Source: Caldicellulosiruptoraceae bacterium PP1
GTDB taxonomy: Bacteria; Bacillota; Thermoanaerobacteria; Caldicellulosiruptorales; Caldicellulosiruptoraceae
NCBI GenBank assembly: GCA_041320695.1
Contig: JBGGOQ010000002.1
Coordinates: 147,618-211,617, forward strand
Reading direction: 5' to 3'
DNA: 64,000 nucleotides
Shown: positions 17,219-25,739 of the stretch, piece by piece
How positions within the stretch are numbered: position 1 is the stretch's first letter
Layout: each line of letters starts with the position of its first letter
The notes under the pieces: generated by a model
Database searches by the model: none
What the model was told of the DNA's origin: nothing
The model's input: the letters and a program-made list of their open reading frames with translations, nothing else
Program-made: the position numbers and the translations under genes

Positions 17219-18157
17219 ATGTTTGATGTTGTAACAATAGGTGAGACACTTATTGATTTTTTAAACATAAAAGATAACTTATTTGAAGCAAACCCTGGTG
17301 GAGCACCTGCAAATGTTGCAGTTGCAGTATCAAAGCTTGGTAAAAGAACAGCTATGATATCAAAGGTTGGTAACGATATTTTTGGCAATATGATAATAAA
17401 TGCATTAAAAGATGCAGGTGTATATACAAATGGTATTGTTAAAACTGATGAGTTTTTTACAACATTAGCTTTTGTAAGCCTAAATAGCCAAGGTGAAAGA
17501 AGTTTTTCTTTTGCAAGAAAAAATAGTGCTGATGTTATGCTTTCGAAAGATGAAATAGATGTTGATATCATCAGAAATTCAAAAATACTTCATTTTGGTT
17601 CTCTATCTTTCACACACAGTTCATCTTATGAAGCAACCTATTTTGCTTTAGATTATGCTAAAAAGAATAATATAACTATTTCATATGATCCAAATTTCAG
17701 ACCTCTTTTGTGGGAAGATAAGGAACTTGCAAAAAGAGAAATGATAAAACCAATCGAACTTGGCTTTGTTGATATACTAAAGATTTCAGACAATGAAGTT
17801 TATCTTTACGAGAATTCATTTGAAAACTTTATACAAAAATACAAAGATAAGGTTAAGATAATATTTATTACACAAGGGAAGGAAGGAGTAACACTATACT
17901 ACAAAGGGAATATAAAGCATTTACCAACATTTAATGTTGATGTTGTAGACACAACAGGTTGCGGAGATAGTTTCATGGGGGTATTACTTTCTTTCCTATG
18001 TTCAGAGGACTTTAATAACCTTGATCTTAAAAAAGTAATAGAAATTGCAACTTTTGCAAATGCAGCAGGGGCATTATGTGCTACAAAGAAAGGTGCCATA
18101 CCAGCAATCCCGACTAAAAATGAAATTGAAGAATTTTTGAAGAATAATAGCAATTGA
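17219..18157 (+). CDS. PfkB-family sugar kinase, probably fructokinase
   Basis: A 312-aa ribokinase-like kinase. The N-terminal GETLIDF and PGGAPANVAVAVSKLG motif is the PfkB signature 1 region, in the form seen in bacterial fructokinases. The ATP/anion-hole motif VDTTGCGDSFMG carries the catalytic base D250; the usual Ala before Gly-Asp is Cys here. ATG 17219 follows a GAGAGGG site and lies 31 bp after the esterase gene. Given two GH32 enzymes upstream, phosphorylation of fructose to fructose-6-phosphate is the most economical assignment; a different ketose or 2-keto-sugar acid cannot be excluded. A stem-loop after the stop (18196) ends this block. Confidence 0.9.
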   Translation: MFDVVTIGETLIDFLNIKDNLFEANPGGAPANVAVAVSKLGKRTAMISKVGNDIFGNMIINALKDAGVYTNGIVKTDEFFTTLAFVSLNSQGERSFSFARKNSADVMLSKDEIDVDIIRNSKILHFGSLSFTHSSSYEATYFALDYAKKNNITISYDPNFRPLLWEDKELAKREMIKPIELGFVDILKISDNEVYLYENSFENFIQKYKDKVKIIFITQGKEGVTLYYKGNIKHLPTFNVDVVDTTGCGDSFMGVLLSFLCSEDFNNLDLKKVIEIATFANAAGALCATKKGAIPAIPTKNEIEEFLKNNSN

Positions 18158-18195
18158 AAACAACTTAAAATCAAAATAGAGAATATCTTAGAATA

Positions 18196-18240
18196 GAAAG
18201 GGCTGTCCAAAAAGATAATTGGATAGCCCCTTTCTTACAA
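18196..18240 (+). terminator. Terminator after the fructokinase gene
   Basis: GAAAGGGCTGTCCAA (18196-18210) pairs with 18219-18234 in a long, slightly imperfect stem, placed 39 bases after the kinase stop. A short pyrimidine tail follows. The left arm also acts as one end of the inverted repeat 18196-18322. Confidence 0.6.
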
Positions 18241-18322
18241 TATATAGTTTTTGATTCATAGAGTATTATCTATATATTGCAAAATAAAAATTTTAAAATT
18301 TTGTTTTTTAGACAGCCTCTTC
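18196..18322. repeat. Short element with terminal inverted repeats (MITE-like)
   Basis: The first 19 bases (18196-18214) and the reverse complement of the last 19 (18304-18322) agree at 14-15 positions around a shared GGCTGTC core. The 127-bp interval is non-coding and AT-rich. This could be a miniature inverted-repeat element, the scar of an insertion sequence, or two unrelated terminators that face each other between convergent operons. Confidence 0.3.
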
Positions 18323-18354
18323 TATTTTTTGTTTATTTTTTATTTTAATTAGTA

Positions 18355-18385
18355 AGGGTAGGCATTTGATTAATATACCTACCCT
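18355..18385 (-). terminator. Stem-loop after the xylan permease operon
   Basis: AGGGTAGG (18355-18362) pairs with CCTACCCT (18378-18385), 28 bases past the stop of the minus-strand permease gene. The T-run is weak, so this is a plausible but not classical terminator. Confidence 0.4.
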
Positions 18386-18412
18386 AATTATTTATATAGA
18401 GTTTGAAAAATA

Positions 18413-19315
18413 TTAACCCTTGACACCACCTAAAGTTAATCCAGTTATAAAATATCTTTGTAAAAAAGGATATACAATTAAAATAGGAACGGTAGCAACA
18501 ATAGCCATCGTAGCTCTTATTGAATTTGGAGTTATAGTGTTACTTGCTCCACCAGATTGCCCCATCGAAAAATCAGCATTCTGGCTCATTTGCTTACTTG
18601 CTGCTTGTAAAACCTTTTGGAGTTCATACTGTAATGTGCTTATTTCTTGCCTTTGAGATGTATATAAAAAGGTATCAAACCATGAATTCCATTGCCAGAC
18701 ACCAATAAAAAGAGCGATTGTAGCTAAAGCAGGCAATGTTAATGGTAATATAATTTTAAATAAAATCCTATAGTCACCTGCACCATCAATTTTAGCAGAT
18801 TCATATATACTTGTAGGTAAGGTTTCAATGTAGCTTCTTAAAACTATTACATTAAATGCACTAAATAAATTAGGTATAATATATACCCAAAAAGAATTTA
18901 TCAGATTTAAAGACTTAATTAGAAAATATGAAGGGATTAAACCACCACTAAAATACATCGTAAAAACAAAAAAAGCACTTATTTGTTTTCTAAATAATAA
19001 GTCTTTATGGCTTAATGGATAAGCAATAAGAAGAGTGGTAAGTAAACCTAAAAAAGTTCCTATCACTGTTCTTAATATAGATATAAACGCAGCCATATAA
19101 ATGTTATGATCAGTTAATATTACTCTATAGTTATATGTTGTAAACTTTCGTGGGAAAATATATACGCCACCTCTTATTGAGTCAACTGCGTCATTAAATG
19201 AAATTGCAAGAAGATTTAAAAATGGATAAAGTGTTATTAGCATTACAAATATAAGCGATACATAAATTACTGTATCAAATATAATATCTTCTAAACTTTT
19301 TTTTCTCATTAACAT
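18413..19315 (-). CDS. Sugar ABC transporter permease (YtcP/LplC-type), xylan locus
   Basis: A 300-aa permease with about six membrane segments. The EAA loop reads YESAKIDGAGDYRILFKIILP and the C-terminus FITGLTLGGVKG is the usual YtcP-type ending. A Gln/Ser/Gly-rich loop (residues about 225-260, SKQMSQNADFSMGQSGGAS) is a distinctive periplasmic-side insertion of this subgroup. It is the last gene of a minus-strand operon behind the partner permease (25-bp gap) and binding protein. Start at 19315 follows AAAGGAAG; an ATG two codons later is equally possible. The substrate is probably a xylo-oligosaccharide, inferred from the nearby xylanase. Confidence 0.92.
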   Translation of the reverse strand: MLMRKKSLEDIIFDTVIYVSLIFVMLITLYPFLNLLAISFNDAVDSIRGGVYIFPRKFTTYNYRVILTDHNIYMAAFISILRTVIGTFLGLLTTLLIAYPLSHKDLLFRKQISAFFVFTMYFSGGLIPSYFLIKSLNLINSFWVYIIPNLFSAFNVIVLRSYIETLPTSIYESAKIDGAGDYRILFKIILPLTLPALATIALFIGVWQWNSWFDTFLYTSQRQEISTLQYELQKVLQAASKQMSQNADFSMGQSGGASNTITPNSIRATMAIVATVPILIVYPFLQRYFITGLTLGGVKG

Positions 19316-19340
19316 ACACTTCCTTTATAAATATATATTT

Positions 19341-20264
19341 TTAGATAACCTGTGAGAAATTTAAACGCTTTGCTAATTTATTTGTTGCGTAAATTAGTAA
19401 TATACTGACAACACTTTTAAATATACCAGCAGCTGTTGCATAAGAATACCTATACATAGATAACCCAAATTTAATAACAAATGTATCGATAATTTGACTA
19501 TATTCTTCAACTAAAGGGTTTTGAAGCAATAATACTTGTTCAAAACCGGCATTTAGTAACCAACCTGTATTTAGAATTAAAAGTATACTTATAATATTTG
19601 AAATTCCAGGTAATGTTATATGTCTAATTCTTTGCAGACGTGAAGCTCCATCAACAGCTGCCGCATCATATAATTGAGGGTCAATAGCAGTCATGGCTGA
19701 AAGGTAAACAATAGCATTCCATCCTGTTTCCTTCCAAACCTCTGATATACCCAAAATCCACCAAAAATACTTACCTTCACCTAACCATACAATTGGCTGA
19801 TTAATAATATTTAATGATTTTAGTATTGAATTTAATATACCAGTTTCTGGCGACAAAATAGTAGTAATAATACTTGCAGCAACAACCCATGATATAAAAT
19901 GAGGCAGGTAAGAGATAGTTTGAACACTTCTTTTGAAAAAAGTATTTTTTACTTCATTAATCATAAGTGCTAAAGTAACAGCAGCTACAAATGTTAAAAA
20001 AAGCTTAATAATACTAATTGATAATGTATTTCTCATAGCCATCCAAAAATCATAATCTGAAAATAATAATTTAAAATTATCTATACCTACCCATTTTGAA
20101 TTTTTAAATCCTAAAACTGGATTATAATTTTGAAAAGCCATTATCCAACCTGCTACAGGGATATAATTAAAAATAAATACATAAATAATAAAAGGAATTA
20201 GCATACTGAATAATGCTTTTTGCTTCACAAACTTTTTTGCAACTTCACTTCTTTTTGAATTCAT
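19341..20264 (-). CDS. Sugar ABC transporter permease (LplB-type), xylan locus
   Basis: A 307-aa permease, the first of the pair. The N-terminus is charged (MNSKRSEVAKKFVKQK) and is followed by about six membrane helices. The EAA loop reads YDAAAVDGASRLQRIRHITLP. It starts with GGAGG 7 nt before the ATG at 20264. It is preceded by a perfect 13-bp stem-loop that separates it from the binding-protein gene, so it is probably made in lower amounts than the binding protein. No ATPase is encoded in the operon, so a shared ATPase elsewhere is expected. Together with the 18413 gene it should form the import channel. Confidence 0.93.
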   Translation of the reverse strand: MNSKRSEVAKKFVKQKALFSMLIPFIIYVFIFNYIPVAGWIMAFQNYNPVLGFKNSKWVGIDNFKLLFSDYDFWMAMRNTLSISIIKLFLTFVAAVTLALMINEVKNTFFKRSVQTISYLPHFISWVVAASIITTILSPETGILNSILKSLNIINQPIVWLGEGKYFWWILGISEVWKETGWNAIVYLSAMTAIDPQLYDAAAVDGASRLQRIRHITLPGISNIISILLILNTGWLLNAGFEQVLLLQNPLVEEYSQIIDTFVIKFGLSMYRYSYATAAGIFKSVVSILLIYATNKLAKRLNFSQVI

Positions 20265-20290
20265 TTATAAACCTCCAATTTATGATAATT

Positions 20291-20319
20291 TTATGGCGGG
20301 TTTCAAAAACCCGCCATAA
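20291..20319 (-). terminator. Perfect stem-loop between binding-protein and permease genes
   Basis: Thirteen base pairs (20291-20303 with 20307-20319) around a 3-nt loop, 12 bases after the binding-protein stop. Without a following T-run it is more likely an RNA-stabilising or attenuating structure than a full terminator, setting the binding protein above the permeases. Confidence 0.65.
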
Positions 20320-20331
20320 CTTGATAATACT

Positions 20332-21987
20332 TTAGTTCCAAGCCTTCATTCTCCACTTAATTTGCTCAGTCTTAAACTTTTCATAAACAGTATAATTTGT
20401 TTTACTAAATGCTTTAACATATTCGTTCCATATCTTATCAAACTCATTTGGTTTAGCCATTACAAGTTTTGGTAAATACTTTCTTGTTACATCATGCATT
20501 TTTTGGTTAGCTAATGTTACATCAGTTCTATCTGCTGGAACATTTATATCCCATGCAAAACCGTATGGTGAAACAGTTGTTTTATCTAATAAATCATTGA
20601 AGCATTTTATGTTATATGCTTTTAAAGCTTCTTTTTCAATTGGAGTATAATCATCATATGCATCATCTGGATCATTACCTGGGCCTCTATATATACCATT
20701 TGGTAGTTTTACTTCTGCATGTGGGAATAACCACCAATAACCATAGCCTTGTTTTTTACAATATTCATCATCTTTATGCTTTTTCTTCATTTCAGCAGTT
20801 CTATATGGTTTGCCGTTTTTATCTAATAAATAATCTTCACCTTTAATACCCCAATACATGAGCATTTGAGCTTCATTTGAAAGTAATGCATCTAGGAATT
20901 TAAAAGCCGCTACAGGATTTTTACATTTTTTACTTATACTAATACCATCTCTTGCCCCAATTGGTTGTAAGACATTATATTTTGATTTTGCAACACCCTT
21001 ATAAGTAACAGGAAATGCAACTAATAATTTATTTTCCTTTTTATTTTGAATCAAACTCATTCCTGCGTTATAGAACCATTGCCAACCTTGGTCATAGAAA
21101 CCAACAACACGACCTTGGGCAATCTTTGCTATATATTGGTCATATCCCTGAACAAATGCATCTTTATCAATTAAGCCTTCATTCCATAACTTGTTAAGGT
21201 CCCTATAATATCTTTTAGCACCAGCACTTGTAAAGAACTGCTTTGCTTCATATGTTTTAGGATCTACAATAACATCACCATCATTTTGATATCCCATTAA
21301 GTATGATGGAGGATTTTCTAAAGTAAAGAACCTCCAAGATTCTGTTATGAATGTAAAACCAATTGTTTTAGCACCATCAATTGTAGGATGTTTTTTAACA
21401 TAATTTCTGATAAATGTTAAATAATCATCCCAATATCTAATCTTTGGCCATTTATTTTCTTTTAAAGCATCAAGTGGCAGCCAAAAACCAGCATTTGCTG
21501 GATTACTAACACTTGGTTCTGAACGTTGAGGTGATAAGAAATAGATATGTCCGTCACTTTGTTTTAATCTTTTTAGATCTAGTGCAGAATAAGTTTTTTT
21601 AGTGTTAACACCATACTTTTGTATATAATCTTCAATTGGTACTAACAAACCAGCTTCAATAAATTTACCATGTTCTTGATGACCATATATTAAGTCGGGT
21701 AAATCTCCAGAAGCAATCATAATTGAAACCTTAGTTGCTTCATCTTCTCCTACAAGATAATTAATTTTAAGTTTTACACCAGTAAGTTTTGTAATCTCTT
21801 TACCAATTTTAGTTCCAAAAAGGTCTGAATGCGGTTTATCGGTAGTATTACCATTATAGAATGTTAAAGTTATTGGAGCTTTTGAAGCAGCTATTACCTT
21901 ATTACCTTTTGTTAAACTATTAAAGCTAAAAATACTAATAACAAAAGTAAGTAAACAAATAAAACTAATAATACGTTTAAGTTTCAT
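20332..21987 (-). CDS. Extracellular sugar-binding protein (LplA/YtcQ-type), xylan locus
   Basis: A 551-aa exported binding protein. The signal peptide spans about residues 1-33 (hydrophobic core ISFICLLTFVISIFSF, probable cleavage near VIAAS). The cysteine at residue 11 is inside the hydrophobic core and not in a lipobox, so the mature protein lacks a lipid anchor. The mature part begins ITLTFYNGNTTDKP and has the segments IMIASGDLPDLIYGHQE and NPVAAFKFLDALLS typical of the large LplA-like group. The operon continues with two permeases. The YesM/YesN-type pair upstream is the typical controller of such importers. It starts at ATG 21987 with GGGGAGG upstream. A cre-like site lies at 22083. 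The ligand is inferred to be xylo-oligosaccharide. Confidence 0.92.
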   Translation of the reverse strand: MKLKRIISFICLLTFVISIFSFNSLTKGNKVIAASKAPITLTFYNGNTTDKPHSDLFGTKIGKEITKLTGVKLKINYLVGEDEATKVSIMIASGDLPDLIYGHQEHGKFIEAGLLVPIEDYIQKYGVNTKKTYSALDLKRLKQSDGHIYFLSPQRSEPSVSNPANAGFWLPLDALKENKWPKIRYWDDYLTFIRNYVKKHPTIDGAKTIGFTFITESWRFFTLENPPSYLMGYQNDGDVIVDPKTYEAKQFFTSAGAKRYYRDLNKLWNEGLIDKDAFVQGYDQYIAKIAQGRVVGFYDQGWQWFYNAGMSLIQNKKENKLLVAFPVTYKGVAKSKYNVLQPIGARDGISISKKCKNPVAAFKFLDALLSNEAQMLMYWGIKGEDYLLDKNGKPYRTAEMKKKHKDDEYCKKQGYGYWWLFPHAEVKLPNGIYRGPGNDPDDAYDDYTPIEKEALKAYNIKCFNDLLDKTTVSPYGFAWDINVPADRTDVTLANQKMHDVTRKYLPKLVMAKPNEFDKIWNEYVKAFSKTNYTVYEKFKTEQIKWRMKAWN

Positions 21988-22082
21988 TAAAAAACCTCCC
22001 CTTATATATTTTTTATGCCATTAAAAAATAATAGCCTTTAAGAAAAATATTGAAAAGCATAATGTTACTTGTTTTGATATTA

Positions 22083-22096
22083 ATAAAACGCTTACA
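22083..22096 (-). promoter_or_regulatory. Catabolite-response (cre)-like element upstream of the xylan binding protein
   Basis: On the minus strand it reads TGTAAGCGTTTTAT, matching the CcpA cre consensus TGWAANCGNTNWCA except at the last two positions. It lies about 96 bases before the binding-protein start, a normal place for CcpA repression. The rest of the 354-bp gap (21988-22341) is AT-rich and holds no gene. Confidence 0.5.
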
Positions 22097-22285
22097 TTTT
22101 GTTCATTAAAAAATATGAAGAATTAAAAAGTATATTTTTATTATGTAATATTTACAATTAATTACTATATACAATAATAATAATAGTTATTATTTCATAA
22201 TAATTAAATACTAAAATTCTACTATAATTATCAAAATATTAAAAATTATTTATTATAAAATAATAGTATGAATAATGTAGTAATA

Positions 22286-22321
22286 TAAAAAATAGGCTAT
22301 CAAACAGTTATATGATAGCCT
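22286..22321 (-). terminator. Terminator of the YesN-YesM operon
   Basis: AGGCTATCA (22294-22302) pairs with TGATAGCCT (22313-22321). On the minus strand the stem is followed by a T-rich run (22293-22286). It lies 21 bases after the histidine kinase stop and separates the regulators from the binding-protein operon. Confidence 0.75.
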
Positions 22322-22341
22322 CCGAAAATATAAGCTAATGC

Positions 22342-24072
22342 CTATGAAACATTACTTAATGGACATATAGGTATACTAATTGTTACCTTTGTAAAATATC
22401 CTTTTTTACTAATAATATTAATTCCATAATTTTCTCCATAATATAGTTTCAATCGTTTGTTAACATTATATAATCCATAACTTTTTGAAGTAAAATCACT
22501 AACCAATATTTGTTCAAGAATTTCATCAGAGATACCATTGCCATTATCTATAATATCAATATAAACAATATCTTTTTCTATTTTGGATTTTAATAATATA
22601 TTCAACTTGCCTTTTTTTGCAAAATGAACTATTGAATTTTCTATAATTGGTTGTAATGTAAGTTTTGGTATTTTAATTTCTAAGATATTTTTATCAAGTT
22701 GTATTCTGTAGTTAATCTTATCTTCTGAATATTTTATTTTGTAAATTTCTAAATAGTTAGTTATTAATTCTATTTCTTTTTCTAATGATGTTATTTTTTC
22801 ACCCTTAGATAGTGATAATCTATAAAAACTGACCATGTTATGTATAAATCTTTCCAATTTTTCATGTTCATTTAATTGATGTAATCTTAAAAGCGACGAA
22901 AAAGAATTATATAAAAAATGTGGATTTATTTGAGACTGTAAAAGTTCCAACTCAATTTGCTTTTTTTCTAATTTTTGTTGATACACTTCTTCAATAAGTG
23001 TTTGTATTTCATTTGCCATTTTGTTAAATGTCTCAATTATTTCTTTAAATTCATCATTATAATTAATATTTATACGTTTACTTAGGTTGCCATTAGAAAA
23101 TTCTTCAATGGCATTTTTAATTGTTTTAATTCGTTTTAAGATAAAACTTATTAATAAATATGCAATAATAAATGATATTAATAAACTAAGAAGTGTTACC
23201 ATTATGAGAGTAAAAATTATTCTATATATATCTTGTTTAATTACTTCAATAGGCACATAATAATTAATACTTAAGTTATTATTTATCTGCTTGTAAAACA
23301 CATGATAATTAATTAAATTAATACTTTTGAAGTCTTTGACATTAGAAAAAATTATTTTTTTATCGTTTGTAGTTATAGTTATTGGGAAAAAAATATTTGT
23401 ATTTTTATGTTTTATTATTGGTTCAAAAATAACATCCTTATCAATGATGACTCTTAAAAATCCGACCTTAGAAAGTTCATTATAATTATAAAAAGCTTTT
23501 AAGAAAGATATTCGTTCATGTTTTTCATCATCTGGTAATACTAATAATTTTGAATTTGATAAGTTTTTATAGTAATTTTTTAGAATTTTATTCATTGAAC
23601 TCATTCTATAAATTTCTACATATGTTGTTCTTCTAATGTACGATGGAAACTTATCTTCATCAAAATACACTTCAGGTATATTAGGATTATTAACATAAAT
23701 TCTGATTATCATAGGCATTTTACTTATTTGCAAAATGACATTGATTTTATTTATTATCATTTTATTTAACATTTCAATATCATCATAATTATGAAATTCT
23801 AAATTAAAGATTTTTTGAACCTCTAAATCAAAGAACACATAGTTGGTTAAGTTTTCTATATAATTAATATTTTTCAGAATACTATCTGATAGTTGATTGA
23901 TTGAATAGTCAATCACCTCTTTGAACCTCTTTGATTCCATTCCATAAATTTTATAGTAAAAGTTTACGCACAAAAATGTATTGGGAATTAAAACTAATAA
24001 AAAAACAAATATATATAAGCGAGTATCAAATCTAATCAATTTTTTCTTAAAATTATGAATAGTTAATTTCAT
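22342..24072 (-). CDS. YesM-type sensor histidine kinase
   Basis: A 576-aa membrane sensor of the LytS/YesM class. One membrane segment lies near residues 20-40. It is followed by an extracellular sensor region of about 240 aa, a second membrane segment near 285-310, a HAMP linker (SNGNLSKRININYNDEF), a coiled segment, and the HisKA-7TM/His_kinase domain with phospho-acceptor H385 in QINPHFLYNSF. The ATPase domain has LQPIIENSI and DNGNGI motifs. The response regulator gene lies directly upstream with a 42-bp gap. In this family such pairs sense extracellular oligosaccharides, often through the binding protein, and control adjacent ABC importers and glycanases. Here the neighbours are a sugar importer and a xylanase. 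Confidence 0.94.
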   Translation of the reverse strand: MKLTIHNFKKKLIRFDTRLYIFVFLLVLIPNTFLCVNFYYKIYGMESKRFKEVIDYSINQLSDSILKNINYIENLTNYVFFDLEVQKIFNLEFHNYDDIEMLNKMIINKINVILQISKMPMIIRIYVNNPNIPEVYFDEDKFPSYIRRTTYVEIYRMSSMNKILKNYYKNLSNSKLLVLPDDEKHERISFLKAFYNYNELSKVGFLRVIIDKDVIFEPIIKHKNTNIFFPITITTNDKKIIFSNVKDFKSINLINYHVFYKQINNNLSINYYVPIEVIKQDIYRIIFTLIMVTLLSLLISFIIAYLLISFILKRIKTIKNAIEEFSNGNLSKRININYNDEFKEIIETFNKMANEIQTLIEEVYQQKLEKKQIELELLQSQINPHFLYNSFSSLLRLHQLNEHEKLERFIHNMVSFYRLSLSKGEKITSLEKEIELITNYLEIYKIKYSEDKINYRIQLDKNILEIKIPKLTLQPIIENSIVHFAKKGKLNILLKSKIEKDIVYIDIIDNGNGISDEILEQILVSDFTSKSYGLYNVNKRLKLYYGENYGINIISKKGYFTKVTISIPICPLSNVS

Positions 24073-24114
24073 AAAAACTCACCTAAACCTTCATTAAAAA
24101 CATATATCTAAAAA

Positions 24115-25671
24115 TCATTTTATTTTTCTATATTCAGTAGGTGTATAGCCAAAAAAATCTTTAAACTGCTTGGTAAAGTGTGCAACATTGTTATAACCAA
24201 GCTTATCTGAAATTTCATAAACTTTTAATGACGGATTATTAAGTAAATCTCTTGCATATATTAATTTTTTCTTATGCAGATATTCTATAAAGTTTTCTCC
24301 CTTCACTTCTTTAAATAACATACTCAGATAATTAGGAGAAAACCTAAAATGTTGAGCAATATCTTTTAATTTTATCCTTTTTTCTATGTTCTTCTCTATA
24401 TAATTTTCTACTTGTTTTATAATTGTAACATTATAATCAGTAATTTCTTCATTTAGACTGTCATAAAGTTTATAAAATATGGTTCTAAGTTTATCAGTTA
24501 TTTCCTCTTGAGTTAATTTGTTGTTAAATAATATTTTTTCATCAGTTAGTAATTCAAGACTTTTATTTTTATAAGGAAGTAGTTTTTCATAAACAGTAAT
24601 TATTATATAATTTAACAAATTAATAACCTTATATCTGTCATTAATTACCAAGAAGCAATTAATTAATTTTTCGATTAATATATCAATTCCTTCTTTATTT
24701 TTGAAGTATTCATTAATATTTTTCAAAATATTATCAATTTCAATTTTTATATCTTTTAAATCAATATTGTTATTCTGGGTTGTAAATATAATATTTCTTT
24801 TATTATAGAATATTTTTATATCAAGATAGTTTTTTACTTGTTCATACGATTTTTTTAATTCAAGGCCGCTGTTCACCATTGGTCCTATTATTGCAGTAAC
24901 TGATAAGTTTTTATTAGAATATAGCTTCTGAATAAGATTATACAGAATATTGAGTAATTGACTATTAATGTTAGTATATATCAAACACACTTCATTATCA
25001 TCAATAAATGTATAATCAAAACTAAAGTATTTAAGTGTAGTAGCTATATAGCCTTTTATTTCTCTAATTATGTAATTCCTTTGATATTCAGGATATTTAT
25101 TAACTAAAGAATAAAAATTATCAATTTTAAGCAATATTATTCCAACGTTTGAATAAAACCATGTTATATTATTAATTTTAAGATAATCATTGATGTCATC
25201 AATGGTGAAATTGTTAATAATACCTTTAATTACCAAGTTTATAAAATCAGACATTATGTATTCTGTTAATAATTTTGTTTTTTCTTCATCTTTTGACTTT
25301 TTTATTTCAATTATAAGTTCATTAATATTTTTTATAAGTTCTTCTTCACTTACTGGTTTAAGCAAATATTTATGTACTTTTAATTCAATTGCTTTTTTAG
25401 CATAATAGAAGTCATCATAACCACTTATAATAAGAATTTTACATTTTTTATTTTTACTTATTATTTTCTCTGACAATTGGATGCCGTTTATTTCAGGCAT
25501 GTTCATATCGACAACTAAAATATCAATTACATTTGAATTTGAAATTTCTAAGGCTTGCTGCGGAGAACTGCAAATAAAAATGTTATAAAAAATAGAATCA
25601 AATTTTTCTTTTAATACTTTTTCCAACCATTGAACTTCTATTACTTCATCATCAACAGCAAGAATATTCAT
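24115..25671 (-). CDS. YesN-type response regulator with AraC DNA-binding domain
   Basis: A 518-aa regulator. The receiver domain occupies residues 1-120 with the acidic pocket VDDE and phospho-acceptor D55 in LVVDMNMPE; K105 or so in YLLKPVSEEEL completes the active site. A long middle region of unknown fold links to an AraC-type double helix-turn-helix in the last 100 residues (IKLKDIAQHFRFSPNYLSMLFKEV, then VYEISDKLGYNNVAHFTKQFKDFFGYTPTEYR). ATG 25671 follows GGGGGG. It is the partner of the kinase encoded 42 bp downstream. It most likely activates the binding-protein operon and possibly the xylanase gene. Terminators at 25698 and 22286 delimit this two-gene operon. Confidence 0.94.
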   Translation of the reverse strand: MNILAVDDEVIEVQWLEKVLKEKFDSIFYNIFICSSPQQALEISNSNVIDILVVDMNMPEINGIQLSEKIISKNKKCKILIISGYDDFYYAKKAIELKVHKYLLKPVSEEELIKNINELIIEIKKSKDEEKTKLLTEYIMSDFINLVIKGIINNFTIDDINDYLKINNITWFYSNVGIILLKIDNFYSLVNKYPEYQRNYIIREIKGYIATTLKYFSFDYTFIDDNEVCLIYTNINSQLLNILYNLIQKLYSNKNLSVTAIIGPMVNSGLELKKSYEQVKNYLDIKIFYNKRNIIFTTQNNNIDLKDIKIEIDNILKNINEYFKNKEGIDILIEKLINCFLVINDRYKVINLLNYIIITVYEKLLPYKNKSLELLTDEKILFNNKLTQEEITDKLRTIFYKLYDSLNEEITDYNVTIIKQVENYIEKNIEKRIKLKDIAQHFRFSPNYLSMLFKEVKGENFIEYLHKKKLIYARDLLNNPSLKVYEISDKLGYNNVAHFTKQFKDFFGYTPTEYRKIK

Positions 25672-25697
25672 TATAAACCCCCCAGCTTAAATAATTT

Positions 25698-25735
25698 AAA
25701 ACATGGGAGCCAGATAATTATGACTCCCATGTTTT
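25698..25735 (-). terminator. Terminator after the xylanase gene
   Basis: A 12-bp perfect stem (25698-25709 with 25724-25735) begins 4 bases after the xylanase stop on the minus strand and runs into TTTTAAATTATTT. It separates the xylanase transcript from the regulator operon. Confidence 0.8.
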
Positions 25736-25739
25736 TTAC

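Noticed and set aside
20332-21987. Cys11 of the xylan binding protein as a lipobox
   Set aside because: The Cys is within the hydrophobic core and is preceded by SFI, not by a lipobox; mature-protein spacing would be too short.
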